Below, in pieces: positions 43,487-52,112 of a DNA stretch of 64,000 nucleotides. A program made the position numbers and the translations under genes. The first letter of the stretch is position 1. Each line of letters opens with the position of its first letter. The notes below the pieces were generated by a model, which was given only the letters and a program-made list of their open reading frames with translations, was not told the DNA's origin and did no database searches. This DNA is from Acidisoma silvae (GTDB taxonomy: Bacteria > Pseudomonadota > Alphaproteobacteria > Acetobacterales > Acetobacteraceae), in assembly GCF_020618775.1 (NCBI RefSeq), contig NZ_JAESVB010000014.1:40462-104461 (forward strand), in the 5' to 3' direction.

Positions 43487-44689
43487 TCAGGCTTGCAGAA
43501 AACGCTCTGCCGCGTCGCCCAGAATGTCGCAGCACAAAGCAAGATCCTCTTCCCGCGTATCTTCGGACCAGTGATGACTGACACCGCCAATGCTGGGCGT
43601 GAAGAGCATGGCGACCGGCATGAGGCGGCCGAGATATTGCGAATCATGGCCGGCGCCACTGGGCATTCGTTGCCATAGGCTGGGGGCGCATGCCTCGGCG
43701 GCGGCGTCCAGTGCTGCGAGCATGGTCGGGTCGCAGGCAATGGGCGTCGACCGGCTCACGGTCTCCACGCGCGCCTTGCACCGCTCGTTGCGATTGCTCT
43801 CCTGCACCAGAGCGCGAAGTGTCGTTTCCATGCGTTCCAGAACCGTCATGTCGATGTCGCGGAACTGGAAGAGAATCATGGCCTGCCCCGGAATGATGGA
43901 GGGCGCACCGGGGTCGAGCGTAATGCGGCCCGTCGTCCAGGTTGACCGCGGCCCACAGACGCGCGGAAATTCACGGTCGACCGCTGACAGCAGGCGGATC
44001 GCGGTCAGGCCTGCGTCACGGCGCTCATCCATGGTGGTGCCGCCGGCGTGATCCTGCTGGCCGTCGATCCAGATCCGATATTGCCAGATCGCGACGATGC
44101 CGGTGACAACGCCGGCGCGCAAATTGGCCTTTTCAAGTTGCGTTCCCTGCTCTATATGCATTTCGAACGCGCCCTTGTGCCGCCCCGGCTCCAGCGTCAT
44201 GCGGGGTTTGCCGGCAAGTCCCGCATCCGCCAGCGCCTGCCGCAGCGGCGTGCCATCCGTCCGATTGTGCGACCGGTCGATTTCTTCCTCGCTCAAATCG
44301 CCGATGATCGAACGACTGCCGAGAAAGCCGCCTTCGAAATGGCCCTCTTCATCGGCATAGGCGCAGACATCGACGGGAAGCCCCGCGCGGGCCAGCGCCA
44401 GCGCGGAGACGACGCCAAGTGCGCCGTCCAGCCAGCCGGCATAGTTCTGGCTTTCGATATGGCTACCGGCCAAAAGATGCGGGCCGGGGCCTTGATGCCG
44501 GCCGTAGACATTGCCGATACCGTCTATGCTCGGGTTCAGCCCGATCTCTGCCATCCTGTCCATTAGCCAGCGGCGGGATTCCATATCCTGCGGCGAATAG
44601 GTTGGGCGATGCACGCCCGTCTTATAGGCGCCGATCTGCCGCAACTCATGCAGATCGGCCAGAAAGCGCCCCGTATCGATGCTGACCAT
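43487..44689 (-). CDS. M20-family N-carbamoyl-L-amino acid hydrolase/allantoate amidohydrolase-like
   Basis: This 400-aa zinc amidase aligns with HyuC/AllC/beta-ureidopropionase proteins. Metal-ligand candidates are His77 in GSHIES, Asp88 in WLDGALGVV, Glu114/115 in ADEEGHFEG, His178 in EMHIEQG and the C-terminal His in GGVSHHWSEDT. DHAGGTTMDERRDAG is the dimerisation/substrate-binding region. The usual HxD next to the first ligand is HxE here. It lies 9 bp after the flavin monooxygenase gene. It should remove a carbamoyl or ureido group from a ring-opened product, giving an amino acid, CO2 and ammonia. Confidence 0.87.
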   Translation of the reverse strand: MVSIDTGRFLADLHELRQIGAYKTGVHRPTYSPQDMESRRWLMDRMAEIGLNPSIDGIGNVYGRHQGPGPHLLAGSHIESQNYAGWLDGALGVVSALALARAGLPVDVCAYADEEGHFEGGFLGSRSIIGDLSEEEIDRSHNRTDGTPLRQALADAGLAGKPRMTLEPGRHKGAFEMHIEQGTQLEKANLRAGVVTGIVAIWQYRIWIDGQQDHAGGTTMDERRDAGLTAIRLLSAVDREFPRVCGPRSTWTTGRITLDPGAPSIIPGQAMILFQFRDIDMTVLERMETTLRALVQESNRNERCKARVETVSRSTPIACDPTMLAALDAAAEACAPSLWQRMPSGAGHDSQYLGRLMPVAMLFTPSIGGVSHHWSEDTREEDLALCCDILGDAAERFLQA

Positions 44690-44698
44690 GATCCGCGC

Positions 44699-46012
44699 TC
44701 AGAATTCCAGAAGATTGTCGCGGAATTGGGTATGGCCGTACGCGCGGCGGGCGAGGCCGCGCTTTTGCAGGGCGGGCACAAGCCCATCCTCGATTTCGGC
44801 CAATGTCCGGCGCGTCAGATTGGGAAGCGAGAGCAGGAAGCCGTCGCCGCCGGCATGCTGCATGGCTTCCGCCATTTGGCTCGCGATATCGTCCGGAGAA
44901 CCGATCAGAGGGACAGAGCCACCGTCGCCGCTATGTTCCGTAATCGCCTGGCGCAGCGTCTTGCTGCCGGCTTTGCGCTTGAATTCGTCCAGTGTCTGCT
45001 GATGGCCGTTTGTCTTGAGTTCGCCGACAGGGGCATCGAGATCGAACTGCTTGAAGTCGATATTGGTGATCTTGCCGAGAAAAGCCAGTTTGCGGTCAAC
45101 CTGAGCCGCATTCAGCGCCGCACGGCGCTCCTTCACGCGCTGCGCGTCTTCCTTGGTTTCGGCGATGATGGGCGAGACCAGGAAGAGCACCTTGCAATTG
45201 TCCGGGTTGCGGCCGCTTGCGGCCATGCGGGCGCGCACATCGTCACGATAGGCCTTCATGCCCTCAGGCCCGTTTGTCGAGGCAACGATCGTATCCGCGT
45301 TCGACGCCGCAAAAGCGCGGCCACGCGCCGACCCGCCGGCCTGGGCGATCACCGGCCGGCCTTGCGGGCAGGGGCCGGAATTCAGAGGCCCACGGGATTT
45401 GTAGAAACGGCCGTCGAAATCGATCTGGTGAACCTTGGTATGGTCGATCAGCATGCCGCTTTCGCTGTCGGCGACAAGCGCACCCGGCTCCCAGGAATCC
45501 CAAAGCTTTGAAACCAGATCGATATATTCCTCGGCCATCTCATAGCGCATGTCATGCTCGGGCAGGCCGTCGAGACCGAAATTGCGTGCCGCGAAGTCGG
45601 AACTTCCCGTCACCATATTCCAGCCGGCGCGGCCGGAGGAGACCTGATCGAGCGTCGACATGAGGCGAGCGAGCAGATAGGGCGGATAGGCGAAGGTGGC
45701 GAAGGTCGGCACAATCCCAATCCGCGACGTCGCCGCGATCATCATGGTGGCGACGACGGAAGGGTCTTGCCTTGGCACGGCCAGACCGTTGTGAAGATAG
45801 ACTTCGCGGGAATTGCCGTAGCTTTCACCGACATAGGAGGAATCTTCGAGCAGAATATAGTCGAAGCAGGCGCGTTCCAGGGACCGCGCAACATCAAGGA
45901 AAAGATCGGGGACCATCCAGCTGGTGCCGATATGGCCGGTCCAGGCTTCACCCCAGGCCTGCACGCTCGATCCTTGAAGAAACAATCCCAGATGGAATGG
46001 ATTACCGCTCAT
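44699..46012 (-). CDS. LLM-class flavin-dependent monooxygenase (NtaA/SnaA/DszA family)
   Basis: This 437-aa protein starts at the ATG 46012 (longer frame to 46057 rejected: it adds a basic stretch unlike the family). FHLGLFLQGSSVQAWGEAW at the start, PGRAGWNMVTGSSDFAARNF-like SSGRAGWNMVTGSSDFAARN in the middle and the late segment GDGFLLSLPNLTRRTL identify the NtaA/DszA type of two-component FMNH2 monooxygenases. These oxidise nitrilotriacetate, dibenzothiophene sulphone and similar compounds with reduced flavin from a partner reductase, which is not visible nearby. It is followed by the M20 hydrolase. Confidence 0.9.
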   Translation of the reverse strand: MSGNPFHLGLFLQGSSVQAWGEAWTGHIGTSWMVPDLFLDVARSLERACFDYILLEDSSYVGESYGNSREVYLHNGLAVPRQDPSVVATMMIAATSRIGIVPTFATFAYPPYLLARLMSTLDQVSSGRAGWNMVTGSSDFAARNFGLDGLPEHDMRYEMAEEYIDLVSKLWDSWEPGALVADSESGMLIDHTKVHQIDFDGRFYKSRGPLNSGPCPQGRPVIAQAGGSARGRAFAASNADTIVASTNGPEGMKAYRDDVRARMAASGRNPDNCKVLFLVSPIIAETKEDAQRVKERRAALNAAQVDRKLAFLGKITNIDFKQFDLDAPVGELKTNGHQQTLDEFKRKAGSKTLRQAITEHSGDGGSVPLIGSPDDIASQMAEAMQHAGGDGFLLSLPNLTRRTLAEIEDGLVPALQKRGLARRAYGHTQFRDNLLEF

Positions 46013-46105
46013 GCTTTTCACCCGCTCAGGCCAATTACTTTGGAGATCACGTCCCACACGGCAGGCAGGCTAAAGCGGGTTATAGTGGAGGCACAACCAG
46101 AAAAA

Positions 46106-46116
46106 TGAAGTTAACT
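46106..46116. promoter_or_regulatory. TGAAGTTAACT element, candidate shared regulator site
   Basis: TGAAGTTAACT sits in an A/T-rich stretch between the TetR stop and the monooxygenase start (about 94 bp before the ATG). The 53356-53366 element differs at one base and is flanked by similar A/T tracts. AGTTAACT within it is an 8-bp palindrome. The TetR regulator is the natural candidate to bind both. Confidence 0.4.
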
Positions 46117-46126
46117 GCAAATTTGT

Positions 46127-46765
46127 TTAGGCGCTGTCTTCATGGGGCGTCAGCAGCCCTTCCATGATGAGGCGCAGTTGCGGTCCGCCGATCCTGAGAA
46201 CATCCGCCTGACTCATCGTGGAAGACGCAATGCGGCGCGAGAAGTTCCAGGTCGTGATGCCCACGATCAGATCCGCCAATTCCGCCACGTGCACCCAGGC
46301 CTGGATGCGGCCGCGTTGCTGGTAGGTCGCGAGGATGGTGACATATTGCCGCTTGATCAGAAGGTTAAGACGCAGGCCGGTGCGGTGCACGGGGCCTTCC
46401 GGCTCCAGATATTGAGCAGCCATCAGCGCGCGCCAGGATTCGCGAGACAGATGCCGCAGCGCCTGCTCGGCGAGCAGGCATTCAAAGGCGAAGATGCCGT
46501 CAATCGGGGCTGACGGCAGACGCGCCATGAAGCGCCGCCGCTCGGGCAGTGCCGCTTCGACATGGCGCAAGGCGAGCTGCATCAGGATATTCGGCTTGGT
46601 CGAGAAATAATTGTAGACGGTACCGGGAACGACCGAAGCGCGCTTGGCAATGTCTTCGATCTTCGTCGCATTATAGCCCTGCTCATGAAAAAGCGCCTGT
46701 GCCGCATCAAGAACCTGTTCGATGCGACGCTGCTTGCCTTTTTTGCGCAGTGTCAGTTCAGCCAT
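46127..46765 (-). CDS. TetR-family transcriptional regulator
   Basis: This 212-aa regulator has an N-terminal helix-turn-helix domain: QVLDAAQALFHEQGYNATKI, DIAKRASVVPGTVYNYFSTK (residues about 17-58). The C-terminal ligand domain is unlike a well-known subgroup. It lies between the peptide-type transporter operon (75 bp before its start) and the flavin monooxygenase, all on the minus strand, so it probably controls both, responding to the ring compound or an intermediate. Confidence 0.93.
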   Translation of the reverse strand: MAELTLRKKGKQRRIEQVLDAAQALFHEQGYNATKIEDIAKRASVVPGTVYNYFSTKPNILMQLALRHVEAALPERRRFMARLPSAPIDGIFAFECLLAEQALRHLSRESWRALMAAQYLEPEGPVHRTGLRLNLLIKRQYVTILATYQQRGRIQAWVHVAELADLIVGITTWNFSRRIASSTMSQADVLRIGGPQLRLIMEGLLTPHEDSA

Positions 46766-46840
46766 CGCGCCACGCGCTCCGTTTTTTATCCGCCGTCATG
46801 GGCGTATGGCACGGAGCGTAAGCACGATTTTGAAGCGGCA

Positions 46841-48667
46841 TCAAACGACCATGGGCGCTATGTGACGCGCGGGTGCCACCTGCAAGCCTGCTGCGAAGCG
46901 CGGTGCATCCTGCATCAGACGCGCCGTTTCCTTGGCTTTTGGGGCGGAGAGAACCACCTGCGTGGGACCGGATTCAACGATCCTGCCAGCCTGCAAGACG
47001 ATGATATCCTGCGCGATGCTGCGCACCAGACCGATGTTATGGGCGACGAACAGCATGCTCAGCCCGCGTTGCTGCTGTAGGCGCAGCAAAAGTTCCACAA
47101 TCGTCGCCTGAATCGAGACGTCGAGCGCCGAGGTGATCTCATCGCAGACCAGCAGATCCGGCTGGCAGATCAATCCGCGTGCAATGGCCGCGCGCTGCCG
47201 CTGACCACCTGAGAGCTGCCCCGGAAAGGCATCGGCCGCCCTGTGCGGCAGGCCGACGGAGGCAAGCGCTGCCAGGATTTCGGACCGCGAGATGGCTTTC
47301 GATCCCCGCAGATGACGGCCCGCCACCAGCAGCGACTGGCCAATGGTTTGGCGCGGGTTGAGCGACGCATAGGGATTCTGGAAGACGTATTGAATGCGCC
47401 GCAATTGCTCTCGGCTTCGCTGGCCGGCAGACGGTCTCAACGGCGCGCCGTTGAGGCGTATATCGCCAGTCCAATGGGCATGCAGCCCGGCGATACAGCG
47501 CGCCAGCGTGGTTTTGCCGGATCCGGATTCGCCCACCACCGCCGTGCAGCGGCCACCGGCGATGTCGATGGCGATATCATGCAGCACCTGCCGCCCATGC
47601 CAGGCACCAAGGCCGCTCAGAGTCAGCAGCGGAGCGGCCTGGGGTTGTGACAGTATTGGCTGTGCCATCGCCTGAGGCCGGGAGATTGCGGTCTGGCCCA
47701 TGCGTCGGCAACGCACCACATGCCCAGGTTCCGCCACCAGATCGGCCGGTGGCGCTAGCCGGCAGGCATCCTCGGCAAGGTCGCATCTTGCCGCGAAAGC
47801 GCAGCCCGGTGGCCGATGCGCCGGGTCCGGCGCATGACCGCTCAGGCCTTTCAGCACCAGCGCCTGATCCGGATCCGGCACCGCACGCAGCAGCGCGCCG
47901 GTATAGGGATGCAGGCGGCGCTCCAGAACCTGCGCGGCCGTGCCGGCCTCTACAATCTCGCCCGCATACATGACGGCGACCTGGTCGGCGAGTGCTGCGA
48001 CAACTGCCAGATCGTGGCTGACATAGACGATGGCCGTGCGATGCTGCTGCGCCATGGCGCGCACCAGGTGCAGCACGCGGGTCTGCGTGGTCACATCCAG
48101 CGCCGTCGTCGGCTCGTCCATCAGGATGGCCTGGGGCTGCGGCGCGAAAGCCATGGCAATCGCGATACGCTGCTGCTGGCCGCCCGATAGTTCATGCGGA
48201 AAAGCGGAGAGAATGCGCGCAGGGTCGGGCAGGCCGACATCCTCAAGCAGCCGGTGCAGCCGCTCGTCCGTCGCATCCGCCGGATTGCGCAGGCATTCGG
48301 CGAGTTGCGTGCGCAGGCGTAGGCCTGGATGCAGGGCCGTCGCCGGATCCTGCGGTACATAAGTGATTTCGCGCCCGCGCATTGTCCGCAGCTCACGCGC
48401 CGAAAGGTTCAGCATCGACACGCCGCCGATGCTCACCCGGCCCGCGGCAATCTTGAGGCCGGGCCGCGCATGGGCCAGCAGCGCAAGGCCAGCCGTGGTT
48501 TTGCCGGAGCCCGATTCCCCGACCAGGCCAAGAATGCTGCCGGGCGTGACGGCGAAGGAAATACCCCGCACGATCGGTGCAGCCCCTTGCGCAGTCACGA
48601 CCTGCAAGTCTTCCACCACAATGCCCGCATGGGCCTGCACGGTGCTGTTCACGTCGCTCATCGTCAT
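46841..48667 (-). CDS. Double ABC ATPase of a peptide-type importer (DppD-DppF fusion)
   Basis: This is a 608-aa protein with two nucleotide-binding domains. Walker A GESGSGKTT is at about residues 50-58, and again near residue 386 ([16 protein letters not shown]). The signatures are [15 protein letters not shown] and LSGGQRQRAAIARG. RRLHPYTGALLRAVPDPDQA and the Cys-rich GCAFAARCDLAEDACRL segment between domains are the oligopeptide-type tail. The start is ATG 48667, overlapping the permease stop; a second ATG at codon 3 is possible. It powers the importer at 48664-52102. Confidence 0.94.
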   Translation of the reverse strand: MTMSDVNSTVQAHAGIVVEDLQVVTAQGAAPIVRGISFAVTPGSILGLVGESGSGKTTAGLALLAHARPGLKIAAGRVSIGGVSMLNLSARELRTMRGREITYVPQDPATALHPGLRLRTQLAECLRNPADATDERLHRLLEDVGLPDPARILSAFPHELSGGQQQRIAIAMAFAPQPQAILMDEPTTALDVTTQTRVLHLVRAMAQQHRTAIVYVSHDLAVVAALADQVAVMYAGEIVEAGTAAQVLERRLHPYTGALLRAVPDPDQALVLKGLSGHAPDPAHRPPGCAFAARCDLAEDACRLAPPADLVAEPGHVVRCRRMGQTAISRPQAMAQPILSQPQAAPLLTLSGLGAWHGRQVLHDIAIDIAGGRCTAVVGESGSGKTTLARCIAGLHAHWTGDIRLNGAPLRPSAGQRSREQLRRIQYVFQNPYASLNPRQTIGQSLLVAGRHLRGSKAISRSEILAALASVGLPHRAADAFPGQLSGGQRQRAAIARGLICQPDLLVCDEITSALDVSIQATIVELLLRLQQQRGLSMLFVAHNIGLVRSIAQDIIVLQAGRIVESGPTQVVLSAPKAKETARLMQDAPRFAAGLQVAPARHIAPMVV

Positions 48668-49515
48668 GCGGCGTCATCCGGTTCAGATGCCGCGAGCCTG
48701 GGCTTTGCCCCGCGCGACAGCCGGTCGCTCAGGATATTGATGCCGATGGACAGCAGCGCGATCAGCACCACCGGCGCGATTACCGGCCAGGGATTGCTCT
48801 CAATACCGATCTGATTTTCGTGGATCATCAGGCCCCAATCGGCGGAAGGCGGCTGCGCGCCGAAGCTGAGATAGTTTAAACTTGCAATGAGGGCGATGGA
48901 GAAGGTCAGGCGCAGGCCGCTTTCCACCAGCAAGGTGGTGCGCACGTTCGGCAGAATGTCGAGCAGCAGGATGCGCCATTGCGGCAGGCCGATGCTGCGC
49001 GAATATCGGACGTAATCCTCGTCCACCACTTTCAGTGCTGCCGCCCGCAAGGTGCGCGCAACCTGGGGCATATGCACGACGGCGATGACCAGTACGACGA
49101 GGCTGAGGCTCGATCCGGCGAAGCTCATGAACAGCAAAGCCAGAATGAGCTGGGGAAAGGCGAGGGCGACATCGGCGAGGCGCATGATCATCTCATCCAG
49201 CACACCCCCGCGCAAAGCGGCGGTCACGCCCAGCAGGCTGCCCACCCCGACGCCGAGGATGGTCGCGATGGCCGCCATGGTGAGGAAGCGCCAGCCACCG
49301 GAGAGAACGCGCGAGAGGACGTCGCGCCCCAGAACGTCGCTACCCAGCCATTCGCCCGGAGCCGGGAGAGCGAACACGTCATCGACGGAATCCGTGGGCG
49401 ATTGCGGTGCCAGGAATGGTCCCAGAATGACGACGGCGAGAACGAGGACCACAAGCAGCAGGGCGATCGTGCCAAGCCAGCCTTGCCGCCGAAAAAAAAC
49501 GTGTAGGATTGTCAT
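48664..49515 (-). CDS. ABC transporter permease, DppC-type
   Basis: This 283-aa permease has the DppC-like GEWLGSDVLGRDVLSRVLSG motif near residues 52-71 and the contact loop VRYSRSIGLPQWRILLLDIL near residues 167-186. Its ends overlap both neighbours by 4 bp, so the operon is translationally coupled. The substrate is unknown, but the rutA and monooxygenase neighbours suggest a nitrogen-ring compound rather than a peptide. Confidence 0.92.
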   Translation of the reverse strand: MTILHVFFRRQGWLGTIALLLVVLVLAVVILGPFLAPQSPTDSVDDVFALPAPGEWLGSDVLGRDVLSRVLSGGWRFLTMAAIATILGVGVGSLLGVTAALRGGVLDEMIMRLADVALAFPQLILALLFMSFAGSSLSLVVLVIAVVHMPQVARTLRAAALKVVDEDYVRYSRSIGLPQWRILLLDILPNVRTTLLVESGLRLTFSIALIASLNYLSFGAQPPSADWGLMIHENQIGIESNPWPVIAPVVLIALLSIGINILSDRLSRGAKPRLAASEPDDAA

Positions 49516-50528
49516 GCGCGGCGTGTCCGCAGCTTGGGCGTCAGAAGCACCGTGCAGACATCCGCGATGATATTGAGACAGACATAGACGGCTGCCAGGA
49601 TCAGCGTGAAATCCTGAATTTCGGGCAGGTCGCGCGTCCCGACCGCCGAGACGATTCCCTCGCCGATGCCGGCATAGCCAAAGACATATTCGACGACGAC
49701 GATGCCGCCCGCGAGATAAGCGAGGGTCAGTGCAATCGCCTGGATTGTCGGCGGCAGCGCGCTTGGCAGTGCATGAACGATCAGCAGGCGGTGAGGGGAC
49801 ACGCCTTTCAGGCGCGCCATTTCAATATAGTCGCTTTCCAGAACGTCGATCATCGAGCCGCGCATCATGCGGAAGACATAGGGAAAAACGACCAGGGTAA
49901 GGGTGAGCAGAGGCAGAACCAGCACACGCGGCGTTTGCAGCGGCGAATGTCCGGGCTGCACGAGGGAAACCATCGGCAGCACATGCGGCGCGGCAAGGGA
50001 TGACACGATGATCAAAGCGATGCCGATGACGAATTCGGGCAAGGCGGAGAGTGCCAGAGCGACGGTGGACAAGGCGATATCGGTGGCACGGTCATGCCGC
50101 ACGGCGGCCGCGAGGCCGGCGATGACGGCAATAGGCAGGCTGATCACCGCCGTGATGATGACCAGCAGAGATGAATTATACAGCCGCCCAGCGATATCGC
50201 TCAGAATGGGCTTTCCGGTTACAAGCGAGTTGCCAAGATCGCCGTGCAGAAGGCCTAGAATCCAAAGCCCGTATTGTGCGAGCGGCGCGTGGTTGAGGTG
50301 AAGCGCGGCCCGCAGCGCGGCGATGCGCGCCGGCGTCGCCGTTCTGCCCAGAATGGCGGTTGCCACGTCGCCCGGCAAAAGCTGGGTGGCGGCAAAGACC
50401 ACCAGCGACACAAGCAGCAGCGTCAGCAGGCCGAGCAGAAGACGGCGCAGCAGCATGGCAGCAAGGCCGCTTCCCGTCATCCAGGCAAGCGGTCCTGCTG
50501 TTCTGGCGCCATACGCCGCATTGGCCAT
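49512..50528 (-). CDS. ABC transporter permease, DppB-type
   Basis: This 338-aa permease has a first helix at about residues 30-52 and then LLPGDVATAILGRTATPARI, the DppB-like segment with PGD. The contact loop EMARLKGVSPHRLLIVHALP is near residues 237-256. It shares an A of TGATG with the binding-protein stop upstream and ATGA with the DppC-type gene downstream. Its partner is the DppC-type permease. Confidence 0.92.
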   Translation of the reverse strand: MANAAYGARTAGPLAWMTGSGLAAMLLRRLLLGLLTLLLVSLVVFAATQLLPGDVATAILGRTATPARIAALRAALHLNHAPLAQYGLWILGLLHGDLGNSLVTGKPILSDIAGRLYNSSLLVIITAVISLPIAVIAGLAAAVRHDRATDIALSTVALALSALPEFVIGIALIIVSSLAAPHVLPMVSLVQPGHSPLQTPRVLVLPLLTLTLVVFPYVFRMMRGSMIDVLESDYIEMARLKGVSPHRLLIVHALPSALPPTIQAIALTLAYLAGGIVVVEYVFGYAGIGEGIVSAVGTRDLPEIQDFTLILAAVYVCLNIIADVCTVLLTPKLRTRRA

Positions 50529-52102
50529 CAGGCGAGCCAGGCCTTGGTGAGCGAGAAATTACCCAGCGCGTATCCGGTGCGGGATTTCGGTAGGCCCATG
50601 ACGTTCTTGGCCAGGATATCCACCACCGAATTATAGGACGGCACGACCCAGGTGCCGCGCTCGAACTCGATCTGCTGCAGGCGGTGGATCATTTCCGTCC
50701 GCTTGCCGAAATCGACGATGCCTTTCGCCTCGTCATAGACCTTCAGATATTCCGCGTCGGCCCAATGCGTTTCATTCAGGAAACTGCCGGGCAGGAAGGA
50801 GAGGGGGGGCTGCCCCATGATCGGCGAATAGAAGAAGAAGTCCTGCGAGAACGGAACCTTGGAATACATGTTCTCGGAATAGACGTCGTTATTGGCTTGC
50901 GTGACCTGTACTTTCACACCGGCCTTCGCTGCCTGCTGGGCAAAGATTTCAGCCATCGGAATGATGCCATTGGCCATATCCGTGGTGATAAGTTCCAGCC
51001 GGTCGACGCCTGCCTTCTTGAGCAGGAACTTTGCCTGGTCCAGATCCTGATGCCGCACCAGGGAGCTGTCGAAGGACGGATCGTACTGGCCGTAGATGTC
51101 GTTCGCGACCGTGCCGTAGCCGGACAGCGTGATTTTGACGAAGCGCTCCCGGTCCATCATCAGGCGCAAGGCCATGCGAACATTGGGGTCGTTGAACGGC
51201 GGCTTGTCGGCGCGCATGGTGAAGGGCGTGATCTCGGCGGGTTCCGAGAGCAGGGCCTTGAGCGTCGTGCTGTTCTTGATCTGGCGGATCAGGTTGGCCG
51301 GTGCATTGGCAACGGCATCGACCTGGCCGCCCTGCAAGGCGTTATAGGCGGCCAGATTATCGGTGAACTGTTCCTGCAGGATGAAGCCGTCGAGATAGGC
51401 AGGGCCGTCATAGTATTCGTCAAACCGCGTGAACTCCGTCTGCTGTGCCGGGGTCATGCTCTTGAACTTGAAAGGCCCGGCGCCAATCGGCTTTTTCGGA
51501 TCGTAGTCGGTGGGCACGATGCCGGCCATGAACGGGCAAGAAATCACGTCGCGCAGAACGGCGTAGGGCACTTTGGTCGGTATGCGCAGCGTGCGGTCGT
51601 CCAGATACTGGATATTGCCCAGGTCGAGCGGGGCGAGCGCCACGGCACCGACGGTCGGCGCCTTCGGGTCGCTGATACGGTTGAAGGAGAAGGCGACGTC
51701 CTTCGCGGTCACTGGCCGGCCGTCATGGAATTTCGCGTCGCTGCGCACGCGAATGGTCCAGGACATTGCCTTGGCATCGCATTCCATGCTTTCGGCAAGC
51801 TTGTTGATGACCTGCGCATCCGGGGACAGGGACACGAGCCCGTCATACATGGCCATGACGCGATAGCTGTCGGGCTGGGTGAGCGTATTATGGGCATCCA
51901 GCGTGTCGCCTGCGGTGCCGCCGGTAATGGCGACACGCAATGTACCGCCCTTTTTTGGCACCGCCGTGTCGGCCTGGGCGGAGGCGCCGCCCAGCCCGAG
52001 CAGTCCGGCGGCGGCTAGCCCGCCACCGGCCTTCAGCAGAGTACGGCGCGTGGCGCCCGATGATGCCAGATCAGCTATAGGCGGAAGGCGAAGATCATCC
52101 AT
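50528..52102 (-). CDS. ABC substrate-binding protein, family 5, Tat-type signal
   Basis: This is a 524-aa periplasmic binding protein. The ATG at 52102 is preferred: it has a CTGAGG site upstream, and the longer frame to 52159 adds a Pro/Ser-rich stretch. The N-terminus contains TRRTLLKAGGGLAAAGLLGL, a twin-arginine signal. Family-5 features are RVAITGGTAGDTLDAHNTLT, then KFHDGRPVTAKDVAFSFNRI near residue 126 and RVNVRMALRLMMDRERFVK-like FNDPNVRMALRLMMDRERF. It is placed directly after rutA in one operon, so it may bind a pyrimidine-like or amide ligand. Confidence 0.9.
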   Translation of the reverse strand: MDDLRLPPIADLASSGATRRTLLKAGGGLAAAGLLGLGGASAQADTAVPKKGGTLRVAITGGTAGDTLDAHNTLTQPDSYRVMAMYDGLVSLSPDAQVINKLAESMECDAKAMSWTIRVRSDAKFHDGRPVTAKDVAFSFNRISDPKAPTVGAVALAPLDLGNIQYLDDRTLRIPTKVPYAVLRDVISCPFMAGIVPTDYDPKKPIGAGPFKFKSMTPAQQTEFTRFDEYYDGPAYLDGFILQEQFTDNLAAYNALQGGQVDAVANAPANLIRQIKNSTTLKALLSEPAEITPFTMRADKPPFNDPNVRMALRLMMDRERFVKITLSGYGTVANDIYGQYDPSFDSSLVRHQDLDQAKFLLKKAGVDRLELITTDMANGIIPMAEIFAQQAAKAGVKVQVTQANNDVYSENMYSKVPFSQDFFFYSPIMGQPPLSFLPGSFLNETHWADAEYLKVYDEAKGIVDFGKRTEMIHRLQQIEFERGTWVVPSYNSVVDILAKNVMGLPKSRTGYALGNFSLTKAWLA

Positions 52103-52112
52103 GGTCAATGCC

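Noticed and set aside
50684..52018. 444-codon plus-strand frame
   Set aside because: It is antisense to the family-5 binding protein gene, and its composition and lack of motifs mark it as a shadow.
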